This document shows positions 32,801 to 44,792 of a stretch of 64,000 bases of DNA, piece after piece (within the stretch, counting starts at the first letter, position 1; each line of letters starts with the position of its first letter). This DNA is from Akebia trifoliata (Eukaryota; Streptophyta; Magnoliopsida; Ranunculales; Lardizabalaceae): contig CM030714.1 of NCBI GenBank assembly GCA_017979445.1, forward strand, positions 18,037,892-18,101,891. Reading direction: 5' to 3'. A model generated the notes under the pieces. The model had not been told where the DNA came from. It made no database searches and worked only from the letters and a program-made list of their open reading frames with translations. Made by a program: the position numbers and the translations under genes.

Positions 32801-33640
32801 CTAGAGTCTATTCTTGAATCTTATGCTACCATCGTCATGAATTCTCCAACTTGGATCGTCGATGTCCTCGGTCTTTTTCTGATATGTTCCCAACTCTGTT
32901 TCTGTCTTCTGTGCTTCAATGACCTTCTCAATTTTTTGAGATTGTACTCTCATCTGAGCTACATAAGATTTTTGTTCATCTATTTTTGAGAGAATGTGGA
33001 ATGCATAATCAGTTGTGAGCTCTAGCATTTTCCATTCCGCAATCCTTATGTATGCAAATACCTTATCTTTCTTACGACTCAAAGCATCTACTACAACTTT
33101 GGCTTTACCGGGATGGTAATACAATGTAAAGTCGTAGTCTTTCAAGTACTCCATCCATCACTTTTGCCTCATGTTCAGATCTTTTTGCGAGAACAAATAC
33201 TTGAGGCTCTTGTGGTTTGAATACACTTTAAAGGTCTCCCCATACAAATAGTATCTCCAAACCTTAAGTACGTATACTATAGTCGCCAACTCTAGATTAT
33301 GAGTCATATAGTTCTTCTCGTGGATTTTCAACTATCTCGAGGCATAAGCGATTACCTAGCCACCCTGCATTAGTACACATCCAAGTCCTATATGAGAAGC
33401 GTCAGCATAAATGACATATTTCTCTCCTGGCTTAGGGACTATCAAAACGGGTGCCATGGTTAGTCGAGTCTTTAACTCCTGGAATGTTGTTTCGCAACTA
33501 TCGGACCATTCAAGCTTGACCTTTTTCTGAGTTAATTTTGTTAATGACGAAGCTATCTTGGAAAAACCTTCTACAAACCTACGGTAGTATCCCGCAAGTC
33601 CAAGAAAACTCTTGATCTTAGCAATTGTAGTTGGTTTCTA
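32801..33640 (-). pseudogene. pol: C1 RNase H region, decayed
   Basis: The open stretch 33154-32801 begins '[29 protein letters not shown]' (end of RNase H with its last Asp) and runs into the tether toward integrase. The earlier part of RNase H, about 33640-33160, matches C2 53470-53940 but has stops. It would degrade the RNA strand during reverse transcription. Confidence 0.75.
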
Positions 33641-34425
33641 TCAGTTCATGCCTACTTCAATCTTCGACGGGTCTATAGATATCCCATTCTTGAAAATCAC
33701 ATGACCCAAGAACTTCACTTCATCTAACCAGAATTCACACTTCGAGAATTTCATATAAAGCTTCTCTTGACACAACCTTAGAAGTGTGATATTCAAATGA
33801 CCTTCATGTTCAAATTTTGTCTTCGAATAAATCAAGATATCATCAATGAAGACGATAATGAAGACATTCAAGAAATCCCAAAACACTCGCTGCATGAGAT
33901 CCATAAATACACCGTAGGTGCATTAGTCTGACCGAACGGCATTACTAAGTACTCAAAGTGCCCTAATCGTGTTCAAAATGTTGTCTTCAAAACATCCTCC
34001 TCTTTGATCCTCAACTGGTGGTATCTCGATCTTAGATCAATTTTTTAAAAGTACTTTGCACCTTTTTGTTGATCAAACGGATCATCAATCTTGGGGAGCG
34101 AATACTTGTTCTTTATAATCACCTGATTTAGTTTTCAATAGTTAATGCATAACCTCATCGACCCATCTTTCTTTTTTACGAACAACACTGGAGCACCCCA
34201 AGGCGAGTTATTCGGACGAATAAAATCCAAATCTGCCAATTCTTCCAATTGACTTTTCAACTCCTTCATTTCTACTGGGCCCATTCGATAAGATGGAATT
34301 GATATGGGTCTAGTCCCTGGGATCAGTTCGATTGAGAAATTAATCTTTCCGACTGGGGGTAACCTAGGTAACTCTTCTAGAAAGATATCGAGATAATCAC
34401 ACACTACTCGAATTGCCTCTATCTA
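33641..34425 (-). pseudogene. pol: C1 reverse transcriptase, decayed and cut at its N-terminal side
   Basis: Minus strand: the open stretch 34404-34135 holds the start of RT ('[26 protein letters not shown]', '[29 protein letters not shown]'). The stretch 33904-33641 holds the catalytic region with 'VFIDDILIYSK' (both Asp kept) and '[15 protein letters not shown]'. Between them are stops, including one where C2 has an Arg codon. Homology with C2 ends abruptly at about 34420, where T2 begins; the protease that should follow on this strand is absent. So the T2 insertion or a linked deletion removed it. Confidence 0.8.
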
Positions 34426-34852
34426 ACCTACCAACATCAAACAGGTTGGATCAATTGATTTTTTGGTTTAAAGACTCAACCTACTTTGCACCAAGAAGAT
34501 GCAATTAGGAGGTCAAACTAGTTAGTCTGATCCAAGGTTTAACCTCAATCAGGGGTAAATCCATAATTAACCTCTCCCACCCTTGTGGTCTCTATAGACT
34601 TATAGTGTATTTGGACTCAATGTTTATCAACGAACTTAGGCTAATTTATACCAAATTTTTAATCATGTGGTTAAGAGTCAAACCTTTAGAATCAATAGTT
34701 AATCTTGGTTTGTTTCCAATCAGGTAATAATTACTCTTAAGCGTTCTAAACCACTATCCGTGTCACTTTGGGTCCATGAAAGGAGTCGTCTTACCAGAGT
34801 ACCTTTGTCAAACCTAAGTAGTCAATCCTTACCACAAGAAGAAATTAGTGTC
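34426..34852 (+). other. T2 leader remnant
   Basis: Matches 1292-1720 (T0 leader) inverted: 'ggttggatcaattgatttt', 'tttgcaccaagaagat' and 'ggtaataattactc' have close counterparts. Non-coding. Confidence 0.65.
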
Positions 34853-35970
34853 ATGGACAAAACAACACTCCGTCAGATTTTAGAATCCTTTCAAGCGCAG
34901 ATTATTACTTTTGTTTAGACACAAATTGAGGCCCTAAAAATTAAAAAGAAAAGGAAAAAAATTATAGAACCTCAGACCGTATTTGACCTAGTAAAAATTT
35001 TGAAGACGATCAATTTCCCATCGACCCTATCTTAGCTCAGCAAATAACTCAGGTAGAAACTACATTGAAGAATATCAAGGACTCCGATGATCTTACCCTT
35101 GGATTAGGGACAATGACATTATTTCCTACTGTCTGTTTGCCAGAGAAATTCACAATGCTAGACATAGAGAAATTTGACAAGGCCAGATGCCCTAGGACTC
35201 ATTTGAAGGTATATGTTGACATCATACAATCCCAAGGTCTAAATGACGAACAAATGGCCCAATTTTTTCATAGAACCCTTATCGATCCTGCTTTACGCTG
35301 GTTATTGTTATTGGACTCATCACAGGTAAGAACATGGCATGAATTGATAAAGGAATTCATTGGTCGGTATTCTTTTAACACAGACATTGAACTCACGAGA
35401 AAAGATTTATAAATGACTTAACAGAAGCCCGAAAAAGCTTTCACTGAGTTCATTGCTCGATGGAGAGCTAAAGCTACTCAATTATGAGACTAACCTCAAG
35501 AAAAAGAACAAGTCAAGATCATCCTCAGGAATCTTATTCCCAATTATGCCAAGTTCATAATGCCTATATACTTACCTACTTTTCAATCCATTCTTGAGGC
35601 TGGAAACCAAATTTAGGATACCTATTCTTCAGGAGTTTTTAGCAACTCGTCCGAGTCAAAGCCCAAACATTTCAAACCCAGTGCCAATTCCTTACAAGTT
35701 GCCAACACCTCTTTCACACTAACTCTTCAAGCCACTTATTCCTCACAAGCTAAGCCTAGGAAACAATTCTCCAATCTAGGAATGTCTCTTAGTGTTGCCT
35801 ATCAAAAATTGATGAAAAGGGGATTGCTGACACCATTACAACCTAAGCCTTTTCTCAATCTTCTCCCTCCAAACTTGGATAATGGGTAATTTTATGAATT
35901 CCATTAGATACCCAGTCATATTCTTGATAGGTGCATTACCCTCCGCCACGTTATCCAAGACTTATCGAGC
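34853..35970 (+). pseudogene. gag: T2 gag, decayed Tat type
   Basis: Begins ATG-Asp-Lys at 34853. The open stretch 35065-35412 includes 'LPEKFTMLDIEKFDKARCPRTHLKVYVDIIQSQG' split over two blocks, and 'WLLLLDSSQVRTWHELIKEFIGRYSFNTD', the capsid-like core. After stops at about 35412-35490 it continues with 'AFTEFIARWRAKA', a Ser-rich linker, a 'LGMSLSVAYQKLMKRGLLTPL' block and a zinc-finger-like segment ('ILDRCITLRHVIQDL'), which is the typical Tat gag C-terminus. At least five in-frame stops prevent translation. It is the best kept Tat gag in the window and the key to identifying 1-1291. Confidence 0.75.
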
Positions 35971-36597
35971 AAGAAAAAATCACCATACCTACTCTTACCA
36001 TGCCCAATGTTAAAACTAACCATTTGCCTATCTTTCAAAATAGCTCCTTCATGCTTTGAACTTAATATCCATGTTCAAACCCAAATTAGTTAACCCAGTT
36101 TCCTTCAATCACTTGATTGGTCGTGATAGTGCATCCTCATCATGCAAGGATGAGCCCATCTACCCTAAGGTAGTGACAAAAGTAAGGAAAGTATTGAAGC
36201 AATCGGTTATCTAGCATTAAATAGGGTTGAATCAGAATATGAAGAGGTGGAAAAAGCGAACGAGCCTGAATTATCCCTCATGATGATATCCAAAGTGTCA
36301 TAGACTCCAGCATTGTATCCTTCCATTTAGAATCATATCCCCGTTTTTAGTTTTCTTTTAAATGTCAGTTGCTTCAGTCTTTAAATTCAGTTGGTCAATT
36401 CCATTATGCTAGGATTTATTAATTTTTAACTTTTAACCAAGTTTGTCGATCTATGTCTTTTTATTACAATAAAGTAAATAAGCTTTTGATTATCATGCGT
36501 GCAATAATAATGTGAACATAAAGTCTAACACAAGGAATGACTCAGAGTTCACTAATCGAACTTGATAAATATTGGGTTAAAATAGTACACTTAAGAA
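35971..36597 (+). other. T2 degenerate gag-protease interval
   Basis: Probable remnants of the protease region, but no active-site motif can be read. Frames are short. Confidence 0.35.
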
Positions 36598-37029
36598 GTG
36601 CAAATTGGTACTACATTATCCTTAGAAGAACATGAGAAGACGATGAACTTACTTGAGAAATTCAACAATGTTCTCACATGGTCTAATGAGGATATGTTGA
36701 AAATGAGCATCACATTACCTTTAATCAGAACAGATTGCACCAGAAGAAATCAAAACATAAAGTCGAAGGGGAACTTCAAAGTTGAAGATTATCGATCAAG
36801 AATCATGCAGTTGAAACCATCAACAAAGGCGCTAGGACCTATAACTGGATTCACCATGATTTTCACTCAAGAGAGGAGAGTTTTCATTCATAAAATAATA
36901 AAAAAAATTCTTGGAGTTCTTGAAGAATTGGACAATCAAATATTAAAAACTCAAACATACTCTATTTTACAAAATAAGATTGAAGGCGATTCATTTTCAA
37001 AAGAAGATCTTACCCGACAAAGTAATTAA
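36598..37029 (+). pseudogene. pol: T2 pol fragment just upstream of RT
   Basis: An open stretch of 143 residues. Its first ~40 residues ('IGTTLSLEEHEKTMNLLEKFNNVLTWSNEDML') resemble the linker that in Tat pol precedes RT. After about residue 45 the similarity stops and the rest, Lys/Ile-rich, is not recognised. The RT proper does not follow; instead the next recognisable block (37205 onward) belongs to the 3' region. So RT, RNase H and integrase were deleted at about 36720-37200. It is not a functional gene. Confidence 0.55.
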
Positions 37030-37639
37030 GACATCGAGTTTCTAGAACCTTGACCAAATCAAGTAGCATTTTATCAAAGGAGGCCTTCTTTAATCGAATA
37101 ATTTTCCTATCTTACCAAGAAAAGATGACCTTCTTTAGCCACTCGCAGCCTCTAAAAAAATCAATTGTCTCTTCTTTCTAAACCACACCAACTAATCGTG
37201 GGAGGGAAATCTTGTATGACCTACGTTTTGACCTGATCCTAAGAAAAAAAAGGTAGGTATGGGGTATGTAGGCAACCTGAGAAGTTATTTCAGGTCCGGT
37301 CACAAAAAAATAAAATATACATTCTCTTAAAGAAAGTATAAAAAAAATCTCCTATTGAAAGATTAAAAAAATGGATACTACCAAACTAGGGACATTTGAA
37401 AAAAGGAGAATAAAAAATTGACAAAAAATGCCTAAATAGGGGTATTAGAAAAGAGAGAGACTCAAAAGAGTTGACGAAAGAAGGTAAATATCATATTAGG
37501 GGCATTTTGGGAAGTTGGGCCTTATACATTTTCTTTCTAAACCATATCCTAAGTCTTCCTGAATTCTAATTGATTCAGCTAAGGTCAAGGGAACCAAGAG
37601 GTTGTCCAGTTAAGTATCTAAGAACATCTACAAGAAAGA

Positions 37640-37830
37640 AGCCCGCTAAGTTGAAAACCTGCAAGGGCGACTTAGGCAAAAGTTAGGACATAACAAAAAA
37701 AATGAGAGCTTGCTAGGTTGAAAACCTGAAAAAACGACCTAAGCAAGAATCAATGCATCATTAGAAAAAGAAAGACAAAGTCCGCTAGATTAAAAATTTG
37801 AAAAGGCAATCTAGGCATAGATTAGGGCAC
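37640..37830 (+). repeat. About three ~63-bp units, same type as 8120-8345
   Basis: Units share 'gct(a)agttgaaaacctg', 'gacctaagca' and a variable A-rich spacer. They correspond in opposite orientation to the T1 repeats. Confidence 0.65.
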
Positions 37831-38439
37831 CAAAATAAGGGAAAGCAAAGATCCCACCAAAAAAGAAAATTCTAAAAAAAAAGTTTACACAGAAACTAGG
37901 AAATGTAGAAAGTCGTTCAAGTTAGAATATTAATTTTTTAGTTGAGAGCTCACCTTTTATGATGACAATGTTGAAGTCGGAGAAAATTAGAAGTCTTTTT
38001 TAACATTGTAAAATCTTTAAGAGTGTTCGCCAAAGGAAAATGCAAAATCATTGACCACTTTGAAGAGAAAGATCTTCTATTCTAATATTTATCAAGATTT
38101 TTTAAGTCTGACTCAAGCATTTTTCAAAAGAAAATCGAAAGAAAGTGATCAATTCATTATTGCACACATGATAATCTTAAAAATCTTAAAAATTTAAAGG
38201 AATATTAGTTCTTTTGTATGTCATATGTCAGAGTCCATAGTTGCTCGTCCATATTCTGCAAGTGCAATCCATTCTATCAGTTTCATAGTCAAGTTTCAGT
38301 TAGAAGCCAACTTTGAAACTAGGGACATTTTGAGAATAACTGTGATTTTGAAGTTTTCATTCTTGACCCCATGATCCAAAAAAATAATCTTATTCAAAAG
38401 CTTAAAAGTCTGGTGAAGCCCAATGATGAATCCATATGT

Positions 38440-39110
38440 ATGATAAGTCAATAAAGGCCCAATCTCCCAATCTTTGAACTCAATAATATCGAGTCTTTGA
38501 TTAATCCAAGCCCGAAAAACGTGACTCCATCAAGTTTAAGTTCAAGTTCGATAAACGAGACTCTAACTTTGCTTGAATCATATAATGAATTAATAGGATC
38601 AGCCCGAGAAGCGTGGCTCCAGTAAGTTCGAGTGGGAGAACAAGACTCCAACCTTAACAAGATATTTTAAGCTCCTGCAAATCTCAGCCTTAGAAATGTG
38701 GCTCCCATAAGTCTGAGTCCGAGAAACGAGACTCCAACAAGATTTTTTAAGTTCCTGTAAATCTTAGCCCGAGTTTGAGAAACAAGACTCCAACTTTGGT
38801 TAGATTTTTTAAGTTCCTGCAAACCCCGGCCTGAGAAGTGTGGCTCCATTGAGTTCAAGTCTGAAAAATGAGACTTTAACCTTAACAGGATTTTTTAAGT
38901 TCCTATAAACCATATCCCGAGTCTGAGAAACGAGACTCCAACCTTAACAAGATTTTTTTATAGGATTTTTTAAATTTCTACAAATCTTAACTCGAGAAGT
39001 GTGGTTCCAGCAATTTCAAGTCCAAGAAGCGAGACTCCAATTTTAACAGGATTTTTTAAGTTCCTGTAAACCTTAAAACTTGAGTCTGAAAAGTGAGACT
39101 CAAACTTTTT
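38440..39110 (+). repeat. Six to seven degenerate ~100-bp units in T2 3' UTR
   Basis: Units carry 'cgagaa(a/g)cg(a/t)g(a/g)ctcca', 'gagttcaagtc' and 'gattttttaagttcctgcaaa'. Unit lengths vary and copies are diverged, so the array is older than the 34-bp array of T1. Confidence 0.7.
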
Positions 39111-39576
39111 CGAACTCTAAAAAAGAATTTCAATAAGATTTAATAAAGTTCCTAAATTATCTGATTCTGATAATATTATAATTATCTCCTTGTTCAAACT
39201 TGCCATAATTCAATATCATATGATTGTTTTCATTACATATGTGCATTTCAATTTGAATCATCATAGTCAATGTGTGAAGATCTCTAGGACCTGACATTTA
39301 CTTTTATCGATGAGAGTTTATTCTCAATGATCCGATGAACTACTCCATAAGCATCACACCATTGCATACACGTGCATTTTTACATCAGTCAAGGAGCATT
39401 CTCAAAAATTTGAGGATCTGACATTTTTAGTCTAGGGAGAACTTACCTTCAAGGATATGGACGCTCCATGAACCATCAAATCAAGCTGCAAAAATGAAAT
39501 GCCATTTACTTTAGCATTCAGATATCGCACTATCTATCAAAATAGATCTGTCATCTAATTTGTTTTCATCCTCTGC

Positions 39577-39590
39577 CAAAGAGGGGCATC
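39577..39590 (+). other. T2 polypurine tract
   Basis: CAAAGAGGGGCATC is directly followed by TGTAGACACCCC. It is the same junction as in T1 but on the opposite strand. Confidence 0.88.
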
Positions 39591-40199
39591 TGTAGACACC
39601 CCATTTTTACATCCGCCTAACTTAGCGATCTGTCATTCGGTTACTGTGGATTCCTAATGATGAGCGCAAAGAACTCGAAAGATTGTGAGAAGGCTCATTC
39701 CAATTCCCTCTGTCTTCTAATTCTATTATCATCTATCTCCTAGTCACATGACATAGAATTACACACGTTTAAGATCGCTACACCATACACTTAACTTAGC
39801 AAGCATGTACGCTAAGATTTACTGCACATTTAGATAACTTAGAGACTTTACTACACTAGGAAAATATGCCCTTGAGACTTAGAAAAAATCATATTGGAAT
39901 CGAAAGAAATCTCACGTCAAAATTCGTAAAAATCTATAAAAATCAATAAAATGACTAACATACCCCTCATAAATTTCAGACCTCCGAAAAGTCTTGAAAG
40001 TACCTCCATTGCACTCAAAATGGGATTTCGAGTCTAATGGGACTCAAATTGATGAAATCGAAGAAATTTATGAAAAAATCATAAAATGACCAAAACGCCC
40101 CTTGATGTCCAACTTGAACATAGAGACCTTGACTCTTAGGAAAACCGAAATAAAAGAACTAACTTAAAAATTTTTAAATCGGAACATACATTAAATTCA

Positions 40200-40560
40200 A
40201 ACAATCAACTTGAAAATCTTAAATCAATATCTAATCCAAAATTTAATCAACCCATCAACATTTAAATCCAATCGATCAACCAACTAAAAAATGAAATCGA
40301 CCAATCAACATTCAAATTAAAATTTGATCAACCAATTAACATTGAAATTAAAATCCAATCGATTAATCAAATTAAATTTAAAATTCAATCAACCAATTAA
40401 TATTCAAATCAAAACATAATCAACCAATCGAATTGAAATCTTAATTTAATCAACCAGTCAAGATCGAAAAGTGAAGCACAATTAACCCATCAAATTTAAA
40501 TCAAACTAAAATTAAAAATTAAAAAATTAATCAATCAATCAAAATTAAAATTAAAAATTA
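40200..40560. repeat. Degenerate ~45-bp AATCAACCAATC repeats
   Basis: About eight imperfect units with 'caaccaat(c/t)aac' and 'aaattaaaat'. Low complexity, no coding potential. Confidence 0.6.
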
Positions 40561-41017
40561 ATCAATAATGATCCACCAACACGCCATGGGTTGCCTAGCA
40601 TGGGATCATGGTCCCTTTCCTTCTAAACTCAAGTAGAGAGAGATATTCTCTCTTTAGTTCGATCTAAGAAAGAATAAGAAATGAAACAAAAAGAAATCAA
40701 CAAAAATAAATAAATAAATAAACAAATAAATAAAAAGAAGAGAAAATTGCTAAAAAGAAAACCTAAAAGACATCTATAAAAAACATCTCTCTTTCTCTAG
40801 AAGAGGAGGGCTGACATTCTTAAACCAAACAACCAAGAGAGGGCTGACATTCTTGAAAGAGGGGAGAGGAATTTGACATTTTTTGGATAGCAACCAAGAA
40901 AAGAATAAAGAGAAAAACAGAGAAAAAAAAAGAAAAAAGATAACAAAGATAGAAACTTCACTTTATCTTCTCCATCCAACATCTCTCAATCAACCTTCTT
41001 CTTCATCCTCTCTACTT

Positions 41018-41270
41018 GACAGCCCCCACACGTCCTCTAGCAACCTCCTTTAATAGCCCCCACAAGTCCTCTAGCAGCATCCATTGACAACCCCACACCA
41101 TCTCTAGCAGCATCTATTGACATCCCTATACGTCTGTTAGCAGCATCCATTGACAGCCCCACACCACTCTAGCAGCTCTGACAGCAGCATCCATTGATAG
41201 CCCTACACCACCTCTAGCAACTTCCATAAATCGTCCCCAAACGTTCATTAGCAACCTTTATTACAGTACT
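41018..41270. repeat. ~40-bp repeats with tagcagcatccattgac core
   Basis: Five to six imperfect units with 'agcccc(c)acac', 'ctctagca' and 'catccattgac'. They lie inside the T2 LTR. Confidence 0.65.
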
Positions 41271-41630
41271 TTCAGCCCCACTTCTATCATCCGCAGAAAC
41301 GCAACCCAAACTCATACTTTTATCTCACTCATCTCTTCTTTGAGCCAACCGAGCACCCACCTTCTTCATCTTCTTCCAATATCTTCAAGAGTCACTGCCC
41401 ATCTTCTTTTATCATCCCAACCAGCAGCCATGTCCATCTCTCTCCCTGTTTGATATCCAACAGCCCACAAACCCAGCCTTTAAGTCCTTTTTCATTCTTC
41501 TCTATCCATAGTCGAGATCAGTATCACTTTCCTTTTCATTACCTCTACATATAACCCTATAGAAAGTCGAACCTCTTTTACTCCCTCTTTTACTCATAAG
41601 TCCAACAGCCCAAGACGACGTTCACACGTT

Positions 41631-44600
41631 ATGGCGCCCCGCCGAACATTAACACAAATCCCCATGTCAGATCTCGAGGTACAAGGTGGCACCTCGAAAT
41701 TTTGGCATGGTCTCCTCTATTTATGTTAGCATTCCAAGGCGTTCAACCTGCACCTCATAAACGACATACAATCCTGCATATAACAAATAAAATATAATAC
41801 TAGCGGAAGCCTATATACGTGTAATAACGTACGAAAGATCAGAGCGTGGAAGAAGAAATTATAATACAGGATTATACGAAAATTTCTCACTCTAACATAA
41901 GTCCTATCGCTCAGAACAAAATCTATAATACTTTTTGGACAAATCGACACCATTAGGGGTAATAACCCCAATACTCACCAAGTGACGAACTCTGGCTATC
42001 TATCTGACCCACCAGATGATTCTCACTCGTGCTCTATACGTGCCTCGCCAAGCTTCGTATCTGAAACTAAAAAATGGAGAAGGAAAGGGTGAGTAACAAT
42101 GGTTACCCAGTAAGGAATAACACAATTTCTGCCAATAACCCCTCCTAACATGAACGAATAAGCATACTAAATCATTTAAAAATATACAAAATTTTAAAGA
42201 AGAAACTACGATTAACTGGTACATATAGCCAGGGATGATCAACTAAACGTTTTAAAACTCACATTACATCGATCATCATTACTCACTATAACATCATCTT
42301 TTTATACAAATCTAATTGATCAAATAGAAACAGTAAACATGGATTTTATTTTATATATCAAAATAAGCAACAGATACATAATACACAATGGTGGAGTATT
42401 GGAATTAGAGAGTTGAGATTCACGACTGGATCGCTCCCAGTGGGGACATGATGTTACAATTCTTCTCTGGCTTTTAGTTCCTGATTTTGTGACTGGTCGC
42501 TGTTTACCACGCTTGGTTGACCATTTATCCAGCTCAGGCTGGCCGTTTGACGTGACCGTAAGCAATGGGTCTCTTTTCGATGTGTCAGAACGTTCGACTA
42601 CTATAGATTGTTAGTGATCACTAACTAATCATCTTCATCTATGCCTATCAGGCGTGCATGTGATTCCCAAATATACAAACCATTCGTATACGACCACCTT
42701 TACATAACAAGTTCACTGGTAAAGATAGAGAGGAATAACCCGGATTCCAATTGTGACTCCACTCTCATACGCGTCCCATACTACGTATGAGCTTGGTGGT
42801 CCCTACCGTACATCCCAGGATAGTACACCACTCCGGATGATATGACGCACTATCCCTTCAGGCATTCACAAACTCTTTAACAACTCACAAAATAACTACA
42901 TATATATGTCATTTTCATTTGAAAACAAAAGAGAAATTAACAATACAAGATTGGGAATGGATATCCAGTTTCCTACCATGCAAGTGTGGCCACCCGGCCT
43001 AAAATAAATAACATAACGAAAACGTAAACAGCGCCTCGCGCTAATAGAAATTTAAATAAACATGCAACCAACAATATTATCCCTGGATATTTGTTTACCA
43101 ACCTACACACAACAGAACAACGTAAAATGCAGACATCACCCCTCGGGTGTGACTCTGACATTTTACCGTTTCATACCCTTTTTCTCTTTTTTCGATTTTT
43201 ACAGTTTTCAATCTCTTCAATAAAATATCCATTTTCTGATATTCATCAACTCAATATAAGTTCATTGAATATTAAATCACATTTTTCAACTGAAGAATTT
43301 ATTTTTATCAATAATATTTAAAAAAATAAATTTTTTTTTATCAAAACAGGGTCCGAACAGTGCACAAGACCCAATTGATGGAAATAACCCGTTAAAATAA
43401 CCTACCCACGTATAATTTGTTAAAAATACAATTAAACATATCAAACATGCAATTTCTGGCGTGAATTTTTAAATAACAAAAGAATTCTATATTTTGGAAA
43501 TACATCGAAATTTTTTTCGATAAAATCCTAAATGCAATTTTCACAATCTACGATTACTAATAGAAATTGAAAGTTCCTTACAATCTCTAGGAGAAAGGAT
43601 TGAAGCGTTGGCGAGAAAATCGAGATGATCAGCACGAAAATCGAGACGGACCAAACTTCAAAGCGGCTAATTTTCAAAACTGGCCTGGTGGTTTCGAAGA
43701 TCTCGATGTGCTCATCTCTTCTCCCTTCTACGACGAAAAACGGTTTGACCCCGAAATCAATGAAAACCGAGGTCGAAGTTACGAAATCTCCGTAAAATAC
43801 GACTGATTTTTTACTATACGGAGTGAAAAAGACAAGAAAACGGAAGGAATTTGGTTGGGTTATGTAGAGAATGAGACTGCAGATATTTCTCCCTTCTGCG
43901 TCGAAAGACGGTTTGACCCCGAAACAGACGAAATCCGAGGTCAAAGTTTCGAAATTTTCGTATACAAATACGACTGATTTTTTACGATATTAGATGAAAT
44001 AGAAAGTGAAATGAAAAAAGGTTGGGTGGGTTTTGTAGATGTCGAGGCTGCGAATCTTTTTCTCTTCTACGGCAATTGTCAAAAGTGGACCATTTGTCGT
44101 AGATCTATAGTTGAAATTTGAAGAAAAAAAATGAATTTTTTTTTTCGTTGGCTGTTGGACGGTTGGAGAAGATGAGATATATTAAAAAAAAATTTAAATT
44201 TTATTTATATAAAAGTTGAGACGAAATCGGTATTTCGCTTATTATTTTGATCGATGATAACTTGATCATCCGAACTCCAAAACTGACAAATGAATACTCT
44301 ATTTCACCTAATTTTTCATTCTGGATCTAATGGTGCAGTCAATTTCTACAAATTATGTCTTCATAAAAAATTTACATTTTTGGCCTGAGGTGACCCCTAA
44401 ACTTGATGTCGTTTTCATTTTTGACGATAATTCGACTTCTTGATCTCCAAAAATGACAAATAAATAGTCCATGTTGAATAATTTTTTGTTATGAACCTAA
44501 TGGCATAATCGAATTTTAAAAATTATTGCTCTAACAAAAAGTCACTGTTTTAGCCTGGTCCGACCCGGTAATCGAGGATTTTACAACTTTTATATTCGGA

Positions 44601-44792
44601 CTCGCATTTGAGCGTGCTTACAGGCTAAACTATGTTTTTCGATCATTTTGAATCTAATGGTAAGGTCAGATTCCATTAAAAATGATCAGAAACATCCTAA
44701 AGTTTTACCCCTAAATCCCACTTTCAAGATTTTCTTAAAATTCCACTATTTATTTTTTCTCGAGATACGAATTAAAAATTCGGGGTGTTACA
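41631..44792 (-). mobile_element. C3: solo chromovirus LTR, minus strand
   Basis: 3162 bp, flanked by CACGTT at 41625-41630 and 44793-44798 (a six-base match that includes the expected five-base duplication). Minus strand starts TGTAACACCCCG and carries the 'cgagata-gaatta' start shared with C1 and C2 LTRs. No internal region is attached, so it is a solo LTR left after LTR-LTR recombination. Internal duplications: about 43708-43830 with 43888-43996, and about 44255-44400 with 44405-44570. The small frames 42320-42565, 43528-43944 and others are not recognisable genes. Confidence 0.8.

Larger units (their letters stand above)
37030..39576 (+). other. T2 3' UTR with lineage-type repeats
   Basis: No gene. 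It holds the block shared with T1 (37205-37310 versus 8640-8730 inverted), the repeats at 37640-37830 and 38440-39110, and the approach to the PPT. Open stretches on the minus strand at 38448-38660 and 38667-38858 only translate the repeats. Confidence 0.65.
39591..41630 (+). mobile_element. T2 3' LTR, left part
   Basis: Starts TGTAGACACCCCATTTTT and shares with the T1 LTR the block of 'aaaatatgccc' and 'cataaatttc'-like segments. It contains degenerate ~45-bp repeats around 'aatcaaccaatc' (about 40200-40560) and ~40-bp repeats around 'ctctagcagcatccattgac' (about 41018-41270). Interrupted at 41630 by C3. Confidence 0.75.

Noticed and set aside
36598..37029. Possible intact host gene of 143 codons
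   Set aside because: First 40 residues match the pre-RT linker of Tat pol and it sits between T2 gag and 3' UTR; a deletion product.
43528..43944. Open frame of 138 codons in C3
   Set aside because: Runs through an internally duplicated part of a solo LTR; no recognisable protein.
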